A stretch of DNA of 64,000 nt from Epiperipatus broadwayi (Eukaryota > Onychophora > Udeonychophora > Euonychophora > Peripatidae). A program made the position numbers and the translations under genes. Shown here piece by piece: positions 25,743-39,200 of this stretch (its first letter is position 1; every line of letters starts with the position of its first letter). Location of the stretch: positions 396,750 through 460,749 of the forward strand of contig JAQFVV010006510.1 of NCBI GenBank assembly GCA_028023455.1. Reading direction: 5' to 3'. The notes beneath the pieces were generated by a model. That model made no database searches. It was not told the DNA's origin and saw only the letters and a program-made list of their open reading frames with translations.

Positions 25743-26350
25743 CAGTGGTTCATCGAAAAACACTAAAACTTTATTGATGACTTTTGCTTTATGAAAATTT
25801 TGATAGATTAATATAATACATGCCACATTACATAATAAAACTTTATTAATACAAAATGAAAGATTATAGCAAATGATATTCAAACACTAACTAAAGGAAA
25901 TAATTGACTGCACAAATTAGCATGACTATTCAAAGTTAAAAATAATAATTAACATTTGTGGAAAAAATTGATTAATCTAGACAAATGATCTTATTTTTTT
26001 TCCTGATTTAATAGCCAAGAAATCCATGAATCTCTAATGCCTTTTAACAAAAGTGCCGTTTTATTAGGATAAAGAAAATATTCAAAATAGATTTTTGGAA
26101 TGCAATTCTAATATAATATTTAATGTAATGACTATACTTATGTGTATAAGCAATCAGTCCAAAAATTAATGGCTGAGCATTTGTTAAAGCTAACCATATG
26201 TCATCAATCCTCAACATTGTCTGCTTTTTGCTTTTATTTTTGATGTGAAGAAATGATCTCACTTTCATGAAAATATGCAGATTCAAATAAAAGTAATACT
26301 TAAAAGTCAAGCATAGAGAAATTACAATATGACATATATAGTTCACTAGA
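25743..26350 (-). mobile_element. hAT transposon 3' fragment
   Basis: The fragment combines a minus-strand hAT dimerisation domain (26164-26268) with a possible terminus at 25743, where the plus strand reads CAGTGGTTCATC, like the hAT terminal inverted repeat. Nothing matching the other end was found to the right, so the 5' part is missing or unrecognisable. The terminus call is weaker than the domain call. Confidence 0.45.
26164..26268 (-). pseudogene. hAT C-terminal dimerisation domain remnant
   Basis: The minus-strand frame reads SFLHIKNKSKKQ, then MLRIDDIWLALTNAQP. This closely follows the conserved end of SCAND3/ZBED5-type hAT transposases, where an IK(N/S)K(K/N)R motif precedes a D-(I/L)-(R/W)-LAL(T/S) motif. 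The rest of the transposase is not visible upstream, so this is a short dead fragment. Confidence 0.6.
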
Positions 26351-27496
26351 ATTGAATCAGCTATTCTTTATAAAAACAAATTACATGCTGAGAATCCATA
26401 GATTTATGAATTATTTTCACACTTCATCAGGAAAATTGGCTATATTCAAAAATGAAGATAATAGATTGCATACCAGAGCATATGTTTTTTATTCAAGCTC
26501 AGAAATGTATATCTGAAATTGCTTTTGAAGAGATATATGGTGACCAATAACCTCCTTCAGTTTTTCATTTCTATCCTTTTTTGATTCCTCTACCAATTTT
26601 CAATTAATTTTCATGAATCAAACCATATATTATTTATTAATTAGTTAGAGCTAGTCGAATGGTAGATATTTATCATATCTTTGTTATTTATTATATTAAG
26701 GTGACAAGTATTTTAGCTGGAGTATTATTATTTTATTTGAGCTAATTCTATTTTTCCATTATGGATTGATCGGATGGTGAGGGTACAATATATTAAAAGA
26801 AAAACAAATACATGAACATGATATATACATGTAAACGAGTGTATTGATAGCTTAATTTAAATGTTATAACATGTTTATATACAGATAAATAATTTTGTAT
26901 AATCAACAATAATATGCCAGTTTGTAGATAATTATTCACCAAATAAATATATAAATTGTACTATTTAATGATATATTTTTATATAATAGCAATTTAAACA
27001 TTTTAAGCACACCAAAAAGTTATTGTATACACTTCATTTCTGAAATTATTTTGAAAGATTTTCTTCAGCATTTTTAATCTATTTTAGTTTTCAAAAAATC
27101 TTTTAAAAGTTTAGAATTCTCTACTTTAACAATAATCTAACGACTCAGAATTAAGACATTTTGATTCATCTTTGCTCTAAACTTTCAAAAAGCAATTACA
27201 TGTTACAAAATTTCTCACTCAATTGAAAATATGTAACTTTTTGACTGATAAAGTGTAAGACCTAAATAAGTTTTTAAAGGCTTTAAAAGTCACACATTTA
27301 CGCATGCAAAATACACAGAATATAAATGCTTACATATTTTATATACATTCATACTCACGCGTGCATAGTATCATATGTGATTAATCTTTACTCAAATTTA
27401 TCTGTATTTATATATTAAATTTCAATTAGGTATATATACAACAAATATTTTTTCTAGTTAAAAATTAGCTTTTTTTAATAGTCAAAAAAATATTTG
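26351..27496. other. AT-rich DNA, nothing recognised
   Basis: No ORF of note, repeat or family signature was seen. Confidence 0.5.
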
Positions 27497-27499
27497 TTC

Positions 27500-27609
27500 G
27501 TCAAGTGTTGTTAGCCAAGAGGTCATCGCAGCTGCCTTGCAAGCAAGTAATTGGTTGCAGATGGTTGTGGGTTCGCCTCCCGGCCGATGCTATGACATAT
27601 GAAAAAAAA
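27500..27609 (+). repeat. tRNA-derived SINE copy
   Basis: Starting GTCAAGTGTTGTTAGCC, this copy has the B box GTGGGTTCGCCTCCCGGC and the end GCTATGACATATG plus an A run. It is a close match to the 16.6-kb copy and is likely the same subfamily. It carries no coding capacity. Confidence 0.75.
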
Positions 27610-28012
27610 TGTTGCAATTATTGTAAAACAAACACTAAATTTACTGTAAACACACAAGTAGTAATATTATAAAATAAATATTATTTTTTTATCAAAACAA
27701 TCATTATGCTCTGAGAATTATAAGATGAAAAGTAGTTGTATGTGTCAGTATGTGAATATTTGATATGAAATGATTGGAAATCAATAAATAATATTTCTAA
27801 TTTAAATGCTATTGTATATTTTTTACTATGCTTATGATATATGTGCTTATAAATGAAAATATATTATTTTACTATATTAGTTAATAACAAAACAATAGTG
27901 TTATATTATTAAGAAAGCAGATTGTCATTATCATGATTTGTATTAAAATTGCATAAATGTGTATAATGTATTATCACTGAATAATACCATCCACATATGC
28001 ATACACAGACTG
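27610..28012. other. AT-rich DNA, nothing recognised
   Basis: No features were seen. Confidence 0.5.
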
Positions 28013-28273
28013 TTAATAGCAAACTCTATTTACAGTAGTGCCACCAACTGCAAGCCTTGAATTAATAGATGCAAGAAGGTTTATGCATGAAACACCTATT
28101 TAATGCCTATTCATCCAATATTATCACAGATGAAAGGCCCAAGCTAGAAATTAGTCTGATGTTATTGGATGAGCAGGCACTAAATATGGATTTTATGCAC
28201 AAACCTCAAACTCATTAACTATTAAGAATTGCACTTGGTGGCATTACTATAAAGAAAGTTTGCTACTGTTAAT
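28013..28273. repeat. Foldback element, about 261 bp, family Y
   Basis: The left arm (from TTAATAGCAAACTC) and the right arm (ending TTTGCTACTGTTAAT) are inverted copies over about 100 bases each, with scattered mismatches. Both contain a (T/A)GCCACCAA(C/G)TGCAA core and a CTCATCCAATA/TATTCATCCAATA core. The short centre has no ORF. It matches the larger foldback at 30.05-31.12 kb, so it belongs to a family of MITE-like elements. Confidence 0.75.
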
Positions 28274-30049
28274 AATGCTATCAAAAGATGACAATATTTT
28301 TGACTATATGTAATTATGCTACATTTTATTACAAAAATTTTTCAATGTGACATCAGTACTCTTTTGTCTCTTTCTAATTATAATTGAATTATGATTTAAA
28401 ATCCATCTTTCAATACTGTGTTTCAATCTGACATATGCTATTAAAAGTCTTAAACTCTCCACTCTATTTCAGAACATCAATAAAATTAAATAATATTTTT
28501 TAATTGCTTACACTTACAAATTTACAGGCACCCTTAACTACATTTTCTTTATCAATAACAACTAGGTTTATATATACACCAAAATGTTTATATATACACC
28601 ATTTTGGTTTATTTAATTAAACCAGTTTATTCAATATTATCTGATATTTTACAATGTCTGCTATAACTGGAATTCATAGAAATTTGAGCTCTGTAGTCTA
28701 AACTCAGATCAGTAGCATGTGGGTGTTTGGTGATTTAACCTTACACCCTGTTCCATATACTATACTGATTACCCATGATAACATGGTAATCATAATTCAT
28801 AGTGTTAGCACTTTTGAATATCTTTGATATTATAATTATTAATATTCACGGGATGTATTCTATAAATATATTATAGATTTTCATATAAAATGTATTGTAA
28901 GCCCACTCCCTGTAATTGTTGTTTTTTATTATTTATAGACTGCATATGTGATTTTTTCATTTTTTCTTCTCTGTTATGGTAGAAGATTAATGTACTGAAT
29001 TTATTCACTACATCATGGATACTAGATAATGGTGCTATTACATCCACATCTAACATTCTTTTATCATTAACTTTAAGTTAATTTTTGGCTTATATTTTTC
29101 ATCAATGAGCTGTTATATCTAATACCCGGATCTCCTGAATTTGGTGTATTAGAACTAAGTTACTTCCTGGTATATTCGTTTTATTAATAATTTAAATTCT
29201 ACATAAATACACTTAATGTAACTATTTATTATTTTTGTATTAAACTTTTCTGTTTCGATTATTAAAAACGCGGGAAATGTTTAAGATATTTGTAACTTTT
29301 ATTATTATTATTATTTTAAACATTTCAAACTTCCTTACATACAGATCATTTGAAGATTGTAATTATATCCCTTCTTGCTTAAACTGTTTAATTGTTAAAA
29401 CTTTTTAGCTATTAATATCTAATCTGAAAAAATAGTTTTTATTTATTGATTTTAAATATTATATTGTTTTTTTTTACTCTGACAAATAATGTCTTTCTTT
29501 TAAATAAAATGTACTTCAATGCAAATAATTGAACAAATAATTTAACTAGAATCATAAAAATAAATTAGTATATATTTAAGAATACAAAGAGTTCGCAAAA
29601 ATTTATTTAGTAGTTGTAAGTTCCAAAAATGCAGGAAACAATTGTGTTGAAATTATAAAAAGCAGTTCAAATTTACACCAATAATGATGAAATATTAACA
29701 TTTAATCATAAATAACGTTAATTTCATTATTTTTCTTATTCAGATACCTATTAAATATTCTCAAGATGTTTCTCTGCTATATAGTTTCAAACTTTGACTA
29801 TGTACTAAGGGTTCTACATTTAGATACATGTTGATGGAAAAATTGGGTTAAATTCCTTCCAGGATAAATACTAAACCATTCTTGAGATATCAGATTGTGA
29901 ATGCCAAACTGTTTTACTTCTAAAGCTGTTTAATATGGTGTGATAATAGTCTTCAAAAGTAAAGGGTTTTATAAATAAAGAACCCCACCCATTTTTAGTG
30001 ACTTCAAAGATGTGATTACTTCCAATAGCAATCTTTTATTTTTTCACAC
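28274..30049. other. AT-rich DNA, nothing recognised
   Basis: A small local repeat of GTTTATATATACACCA-like units lies near 28570-28605. No gene or mobile element was identified. Confidence 0.5.
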
Positions 30050-31118
30050 GATCACCATTTTCTATGCTTACACAAGCTGTTATCAGCAGTAGAAAACTAT
30101 CCATATAGTGCTGCCTCCCAGTTTAAGCCTTATTAATCAACGAATGAAGGAAGATTTTGCATACAATCTTCATCTAGTTTCTACTCCTCCAATGTTCCAG
30201 ACTGGGTTCTAGTTTGTAGCTTTCATCAATGAGGAGCTTTGGATCTGAGATTACTGCATATAGTTCTAAGGATCTAATGCAATCCTCCAGCTGCTACTTT
30301 TTATCTATTTAGTTAATTATAAAGTTAGGAGCTCAAGATGAAAAAAAAATCAGGCTCATTCATCTGTATAATATTATAAATTTGAATCCAGTTCATTATC
30401 TATATATTTTTTGTGTTTTTTGGTTTATCAAAAATGAAAGTCACTATCACTACATAGGCAGTAATGGTATAAACCCAACAAAACAACATATAATCATCAT
30501 TTCCAATCTTACACAAACTATTATTAACTGTAGTTAACTCTTCATGTAGTAACACCACAATGTAAGCCTTAGTAATCAATGAATACAGGAAGATTTGTGA
30601 ATAAAATCCTTATCCTGTGCCTACCCATCTAGGATTTAGGTACTAGTTTCTAACTTGTGCCTTTCACAACAACAGCTTGTATAAGCACAAAAAATGGTGG
30701 TCACATGACATTTTGGTGGTTATATACTTGCCCTTGGGATAATAGTAACTGTTGTTTTTGATAAAAAAGAAAAACCATAATGTATAGTTACTGAGCTGGG
30801 TTCAGATCTATATAACTATACAAGTGAATGAGCTTGAATTGAAATATTAATGCATTTGGATCTTAAGCTCCTAGCTTTATAGTTAATTAACTAGGTAACA
30901 GATAGTGGCTGGATAGTTGTATTAGATCATTAGATCTAGATATAGTGGTCTCAGCTCCAAAGCTCTTCACTCATAAAAGCCACAAGCTGGAAACTAGTTT
31001 GGGGATATTGGATGAGTAGGCACTGGATATGATTTTATGCACAACCTTCTGTATGTATTGATTGCTATGGCTTGTACTGGGTAGCATTACAATATGGATA
31101 GTTTGCTACTGCTTTTCT
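30050..31118. repeat. Large foldback structure, family Y, with an interrupting segment
   Basis: The arm at about 30078-30339 is matched in inverted orientation by about 30850-31115. Shared blocks include AGAGCTTTGGA(T/G)CTGAGA and a TTAGTTAATTA(T/A)(C)AA motif. Each arm is itself related to the 28.0-kb foldback. The centre, about 30430-30780, contains another related copy with ends matching a TTACACAA(A/G)CT and GCTTGTATAAGC-like pair. The whole therefore looks like nested or successive insertions of one foldback family. No ORF is present. Confidence 0.7.
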
Positions 31119-31399
31119 TTTTGTATTCAACCTGTGAAGAGAAAATTATTCTTGTAATGCTGACAAATATTTTATAGGTTCTCCCTAATATCACTTTCAA
31201 ATGTTTTAAGCCTAATGGATTTAGATATGATACAGTATTTTTTTATAATCAGATTAAATTTATACTATTCTGGATATTAGCATTATCTATGTGTTTATCA
31301 TTCATATCCCTTTGAAACAAAGTATTTTTTAATACTATTATTCCCATTTATAATATTACTTAATATTTAATCTTAATTTGATATAAATTTTTATGGTAA

Positions 31400-32460
31400 G
31401 TCACAATTAAATGTTTCATTGTTTAACTGGAGATATCCCAATATCATTTTGACTCTCCATGCTTTCATCATAAGACTTTATTAAACTATTAAGAGGTTTA
31501 TTTATTTTATCCTCAATCTCTTTCATGACAATTTTGATCATTGTTTGATGCTATTTTACAATTATATATTATGGAATCAATCCTCTTTTCTTCATTTTGA
31601 CATAAATTCTTTGATTTTTCTTCTCAGAGATATGTCCTCAGTTAACTTACTTATCAATCCCCTTTTCTTTATTTTGACATAAATTCTCTGCTTTTTCTTC
31701 TCAGAAGTACATCCTCAGTTAATTTATTTAATTTTCCTTGATTAATCAGAGATTGAATGTGGATTCCCAGATCATTTACTTTAAACTGTATCACATGTAA
31801 ATTAATTTCACAAATGGTTCTGCCCAATTTAATTTTTTTAACTTGTTGTTCTTCTCTTTTGTTTGTTTTCTTTTTTTTTCTATCTTATTATTTTTTTCTT
31901 ATTGAAATTTATTTATCTTAACTTCTTGATTTTTTTTTTTTTTTTGAGAATGTCAGCCACATCAGTTTTCATCATTTGAGTCCAATTCTTCTCATTTTCT
32001 GTGGTACTTTCTAATTTACAGAATTTGGTGTGAATTTGATCATGTTTTTTTTTTTTTTCCATTTTACTCTTTAATTCATTAACTTTAATTTCCAAGTTCT
32101 GTATTTGTCCCATTTTTTATTTCCTAATCTAATTTTATATATACACATTTATTTCTTAACTAAATTTAATTTCTAGTACATATCGATCCTCTTCAGTCTT
32201 CATTATTAATATTTCCTGGTTTTCTTTCATAATACTTGATTTTTATCATTCTTATTCTTTAGATTTCATCTCAACATTTCTTAACTTTGTTTCATGTCTT
32301 TCTGATTCTGTCACTTTTTTCTTGGCTTTGTTTCATTTCTTGTTTGAAGTCTTTTATTTCACACATTTCATTTACTTTTTTTGTCTGTCTTAATATTTAT
32401 GTTTTTTCATTTTCCATATTATAATTTATATATCTTATTTTATTTAAAAAAGAGAGCATG
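31400..32460 (-). pseudogene. Degraded Lys/Glu-rich coiled-coil coding region
   Basis: Read on the minus strand, this kilobase is strongly A-rich and gives long stretches of Lys, Glu, Gln and Asn in several frames. The longest open piece is 31913-32113 (LEIKVNELKSKMEKKKKHD, then NEKNWTQMMKTDVADILKK). Heptad-like spacing suggests a coiled coil. A short unit of about 77 bp is duplicated near 31578-31725. It could be the ORF1 of a LINE or a decayed structural gene; no conserved domain identifies it, and there are many stops. Confidence 0.35.
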
Positions 32461-33364
32461 AATTTCATTTTCAACATAATATCCCCAACTAAATGAATGA
32501 TTAAATCACTTCTTCCTATTGTACTTTCTATTTCTATTTTAATAATTCAACTCATTACGTAACTATATATAATTATTTATATGAGATCTCTCTCAACACA
32601 CTATATTAGTATCATTTCTCAATCTCGATTAAGTCACTTATTTACAATAGTATTACTCACATTAATGTGTGCTTTCTTGGTTTCAATTTATATCATGTAT
32701 TTTTTATTGCATTCAAATGTAATTTTCTTGCATTATTGATATACTCATTCCATAACTAAAATGTTGTCCACCAATTCCCCAAGAAATACACAGTTGACAA
32801 ATTAATGAGTTAACTTCAAATATATATAACTATTCATTTATGACTACTCATAAAACAATTTTAATGAATATTCATTAGTAAGCTCACATTCCTTTACTGC
32901 TTTATTGGTATACAGCCCACACCTTGCTGATTTTAAAGCTAAGACTACAAAACAATTTTTATTAAGACTTGAAAAGCCCAAGTCACCAGATGGTGCTTTT
33001 GCATCATTTGCCTTTTTCTTGTGCATTTATATAAAATATTTTATAGCTCCTACAGCATTTCATATTTTATAATTTTATTATTTATACATTTGTGTGCTTC
33101 CACATTTCTCACTGGAAAAACAAATTTTGACAATTCCACATTCAGTTATGAAATTTTGTCATCAACAAAACACAACTACAAAATTAGGATAATCATTATC
33201 CATATAATTATCATCCCAGTATATTACTTAATATAAACAACCTTAACTTTTATTAATTACAATCACTAACTAACTACATAGCAATTTTATTATGACTCTA
33301 ACTCATTCATGGGTTTATATTAATTGAGCCCCATTAATAGGTGTCCAGAATATAATGGATCATG

Positions 33365-33369
<5 letters not shown>
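32461..33369. other. Non-coding stretch with one unrecognised ORF
   Basis: A 60-codon minus-strand frame at 32844-33026 (AKAPSGDLGFSSLNKN in part) has higher GC than its surroundings. It could be an old coding fragment, but I cannot assign it. Nothing else is seen. Confidence 0.35.
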
Positions 33370-33670
<301 letters not shown>

Positions 33671-35790
33671 CTTATAAAATAGAAGTAGTTAGATATTCTC
33701 CCCACAAATGTAAATTCTAATAAATATCATTACTTGGTGTTTTAAAATAGATATAATCTATCACTGAATACTCAAATGTAATGGAGAAAAATAAATCAAA
33801 AAGGTCTAACTTAAACCTGTACTTTTATACTTGTAGTTATAAGCTTTACTTGGGCTAGGCAAATAAATACACTATAACTTACATCTGAAAATATTTTTTA
33901 AAATATATTCTACTTAAGTATTAATTATTCACTGTAAAAATGTGCAGATAAAAGTCATAACAAGCAAAATATTCTCCATAATGTATGTCTCTATAAGTTA
34001 TCTCAGCTAATCTTTAAATAATACACTACAAACTTTTTTCCACAAGTAAAATTGGCATAAGTGCAAACTACTATAGATTCATACATTTAAAAGGCATAAA
34101 TGGCTTATTTTGAAAAAAAAAAGAGTTTAAACTTCTTTCATCAAAAACTATTATTCTCACTTAACGATAAATAAATACGATTATATAACCACATTATTGG
34201 AAAATATACATTTCAAAAAATAACTAACTAAATAAATGAATAAATGATTGAATAGATAAATATAGCTATAAATCCACAAATACATAATTGAATGAGTATA
34301 CATAATTCAATAAATACATGATTCAATGAATATGTGAATTAGTACATGATGAAAGAAAATAAACAATGCGCTTATTGAGAATTAATAAATGTATTAATAT
34401 CATAGAATTACTCATATAACCAAAAAAAAAATACATTAATTATCATAAATTTCAAATCTTTTTCCTATTATAATCTATCTTGACTTTGTTCTCCAAAGTT
34501 TCTATCAGATTTTTTTTTAAAAGACTTCTACTAAAAGTAACTTTAAAGTCACACTAATGGTTTATATACATTCAGACATATATCATAGAATTTAAATGTG
34601 CATATATTTGTTAATGAACACTATGTTATAAATGAAAAATATATTAATTATGCATCTTTTTAGATAGAGTAATGCCTAACATGGATGCACAATGTCATCA
34701 CAGCTTTGTTTGATAATTATTAATATAAAATGGAAGATGGTTAGCACATGGGACTCCCCATAAGGGCATTATCTCAAGTATCTTCCTCAAACTCTTTGAA
34801 TAAAGGATCCTACCTGCATATAGTGCTTTACACCCTCCCTATTGTATGTGCACTATGTGGATGACTTTTTTTTTGCAATCCAGACTGATTGATTAGCCAA
34901 AACCAACAAAACTTTGCCAAGCAACATCATTCACATATACCGGAGAAAATGAGGAGAATCTTAATGGTATCAGTAATCAATTTCTACATACTGTCTGATC
35001 TTATTTGTCTCAATTACAAAATGTTCATAAAACCAAACATATATGCAGCTTAATCTACCCAAAATCACTCACACCAAGCACTCATAAACTTAAAGCTTCC
35101 CTGCACAATAACTTCATCTTTGCAAATTTGAATCAGACAAAAAGGACATCAACTCTTAAGATTTTAAACTATGCAACAACAGCTACAAGGATTAGGTTTT
35201 ATTTCAAACAATTAAAAATTTCTACAATAGAAAGTAACACCCCCCAACACACACACAAATAAAAAGCCTTGTATTTTCTTTTTATACATACTCAGCATTA
35301 CTCACCATGTAATCAATATCATCATTACCACAAACCAAGTTACATTTTATGCATCAATTCCATTGCATCATTTACTCAACCACTTGAGGAACACACTGCC
35401 AACCAAGATTCATTCTAAAGTAGTCAACAAAACTAAATGCCATGATACAGTTTGTCCTCCATCTACTATGGTGAATCACAGGCCAACTTATCAATTGGTA
35501 TTGCTTAGCATTCATATATTTATAATATAGCAAAACATATGCAGATACTCACTCAATCTTCTTTGACAATTTCTCCACAACCATCATGTCTTAGAGCTGA
35601 CCTACTTCAATGTCATCTGCATAGAGTATGATGCCAAATGCAAAATCAAAGAAGCACATCACATTTCAAGGAACAAACATGTCATTAAAAAAAGGATTCA
35701 TTTATCTCCCTTTTCAAAAAAAATGGCCTATCCATCATACATAAACTTAAATTCAAATATTATGTAAATTAACCTACACAAACAATAGAT
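33671..35790. other. AT-rich stretch, possible ancient retroelement traces
   Basis: From about 34740 to 35720 the sequence has slightly higher GC. On the minus strand at 35601-35635 a frame reads GIILYADDIEVGQL, which resembles the YADD box of reverse transcriptases, but the surroundings are full of stops. Plus-strand ORF 35005-35262 is Ser/Thr/Lys-rich and unrecognised. The remainder shows nothing. Confidence 0.3.
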
Positions 35791-35837
<47 letters not shown>

Positions 35838-36245
35838 TATATATATTACACCCACACTCCCAATAGAATACTGCTACATTTATGACTTTTCTTAAGTTGA
35901 ACACATGCTAGGCACATCATGTTTAATTAATGTTATTATAGCTTTGCTCTCCTGTATATTTGTTTATTATATATATATATATCTGTGACGAAGCGTGAAT
36001 TTTTCAAAAACGGAAGCACACTACATCTTTTTTTTAGTAATGTATTTATTTTACTTGCCACAACAATTTACATATATTTAAAAGATAATGTATAATTTAA
36101 AATATGATTTAGTTTAAATTATAAATCAATTTTATATATTATTTTGCTTAGATCGCATGTGTATAGGTATATTCCACGAAGCACCACCATCATATATATT
36201 GTATCCTCATATATAGGATATATATATATATATATATATATATTG
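35791..36245. repeat. Cluster of short (TA)n tracts
   Basis: (TA)n runs lie at about 35795-35850, 35968-35984 and 36216-36243, with AT-rich spacers. A less AT-rich TGTGACGAAGCGTG stretch sits at about 35985 between them. Confidence 0.8.
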
Positions 36246-39200
36246 TATCCTCACTTCCAGGAAATATATAATTATAATTACTTGATATATCTCAGATAAA
36301 TAACTATGTTCATCTAAAAATATATCTAAATCAACAATAACTATATTCTTTAATAATATCACTGATTAAATTAGTTTAATTAATAACTAATAATATAATT
36401 CTGGTTTATAAAATGAAATAAATCAATATCTAATCAAATTATGAGACTATGAAGTGAGTTTACAAGTGGCAGAGCGAAAACATTAAGCTAATCTCACACT
36501 GGATATCACCTTAATGGCATAAGAATACTATCCTTATTCCTATTACTTTAATACTACATTTATAGTACTCTTATGTCTTTAATCAAAACTAATTAAGTAA
36601 ATTACCTTTAACAAATTAATTTAAAATATCTTTTTCAAAACTAATTTAACTCAAATTATCTCAGGTTCTCTTAAAATAATGATAAATTAAATATAACTTT
36701 TGTAATCAAGTATGATAAGGGATTTAATATCGTTCCTAACTACAATTTAATAATACTAATAATAACAAATAGTAATACTAATCTTTAATCTTTATAATGT
36801 TATTTTTGTATATCTTATAATAAAAACGTAATATAATTTTCTATTATACATATGGCATCTTAGATAAATATATTTAGTATGATATTATAATCTGAGAATA
36901 TGTGGCAATCGTTACTAATATAATGTAATGTAAATCTTTGGTAATTATTCCATGACCATCATAATGATATATTAAGCAAAACTTCTTAAATAAAATATAT
37001 CAATAAAACATTATAATGCTGAAATAACAATTTTATTTATGATGTGCAAATATTGTGTCTTAATTATAATTATCTGTGATTATGTAATTGTAATGTGAAG
37101 AAATTGAGTCAACACCAAGACTTATAAAACAAGTTTAACAATTTTATTAACGAACTTGACAATAAAATTATTTACATTATTTACATTTTTATAGAATTCT
37201 ATTCCTATTCAGGTACTTCTCCAATACAAATTAAATGACTTAAAATATAAAATACAGAACAGTTTCTTAAATAAAATATTTCTTATTTTTAAAATATCAT
37301 TATGTAACTTTTTTTATTACAGTTATTAGATATTATTAATTTATAGGTTTTTTTAAAAAAAAACATATAGGTAATACTTTTACTATGAACTTATCCTTGT
37401 TATTTAGTTTTAAAAAAGAAATAATTTATTATTCTGTATAGTCATTCTTCAATAATATTTATGTGAACAACCTTAATTCATAGCATACCATCAAACTAAG
37501 CTATTTACTAATTATTACTTTAAACTTTAAATATAATGTATGTATTAGTGTGTTGTTATGAAATTACTTTTCTAAAACTTATGACTAATTTCATTCATTC
37601 AACACGATTCAGTCAATTACCTTTAATCATAAATAAAAATATGCATTATAAGTATGTCTTTTTTTAAAAAAAAAATCTTAATAATTAAGTAATATCATTA
37701 TAAATACTTTTAAATTAACAACTATTTATTTTATAAAAAATAAATAAATATCATTTTTAAATATAAAAGTTTTATGATTCTTTCACTGACAAAATTATGT
37801 TTTTATAATTTTTACACTTATTTTACTCTAAGCAACATAACTTATCTTATCCACTTTAATAATTCTCTATTTCCAAACCTATTTATTATTTCCAATTTTA
37901 AAACAACCATCTTTTACAATGTAATCCAATAAATTTCAATATCACACAAAACTAGTAGGCATATGGGATAAACTATAACTTCAACTTAACACCTTTATCA
38001 ACTAACCATCATGGGCACAGTGTACATGAAATGAGGTATAACTTATTTGTTTAATAATCTCTACTACCAAATATAATGTCCAGGCTATTTATTCAGCACT
38101 ATGGTACATTAAACTTTAACACATAGAAAAATAAACAGTAACATGAATATACACAAGATATAGGGCTATGTTATCTATACTTGTATAAACATCAATATAG
38201 TATATTCTTCTTCCCATATAAGTAAACCCTACATACCATATTAGCCTGGTCTTATATAACTTAATACTAAGATATTAGCATTTAAATTCATCACTTTACA
38301 TCGCTAAATTCATCTTCTTATTCTTATAATAACAAATAAATTCATTTTTAGAATAATAATCTAACTAACTAATAAGACAAGATTATTTCATTCTTTAATA
38401 GTTCTTAAACTTAAGCATAAACAATCAGAATCAATGTCATATTTTTAATACTTTAAATTATTCAACTAAAACATCCAATTCGGTTATAATAGAATAATAT
38501 ACTTATATTTTTTTTATGTTTAAATATCTTTACGATATCATTAAAATTATGCATATTCTTAAATAACTAAACAAATGAAAAATTATGTGTAGGTATTGTG
38601 TTTTATATACACATCCATACATTTGCACAAAATAACAAATCACATTTTAAAACTTAATAATTTACATTATTACCATAAGTAATTTTTGTTGACAATTACT
38701 TATTCGATATATTCTAGATCACGATATAAATAAAACATTTGATTATTGTTTATTCCACATTATCATACTTTAAAATATATTAAGTTTTTTTAATCAAAAA
38801 TACTATTAAAGAGTTTTTTTCTTTACAATAAAATTTTAATTACTAAGTTAGTAAATAATTTAATGTCTTATGTTTCTACACCTACATTTATACTATGAAT
38901 AACATTACTAGAATTTTTTTTAGTAAAAAAAATTATAAAACCATATTTACAATAACTTTATTAGAATTTCTTATCATGAATTTTTTTTTCTTGATAATAA
39001 GTTCATTACAGGAAGTATCTTTTCTCCTGGTTAAAAAAACCCATTAATAACACACTTTTGACATCAATAATCACGCATGTTCCACTTCTTAATGTTGTAA
39101 AATATAACCCAAAATGATGGTTCAAGTTAAATACGGTATGTTTACTTTTATTGTATAAGACTTAAACTAATATAATTAATATTTTTATCTCCAAAAACTT

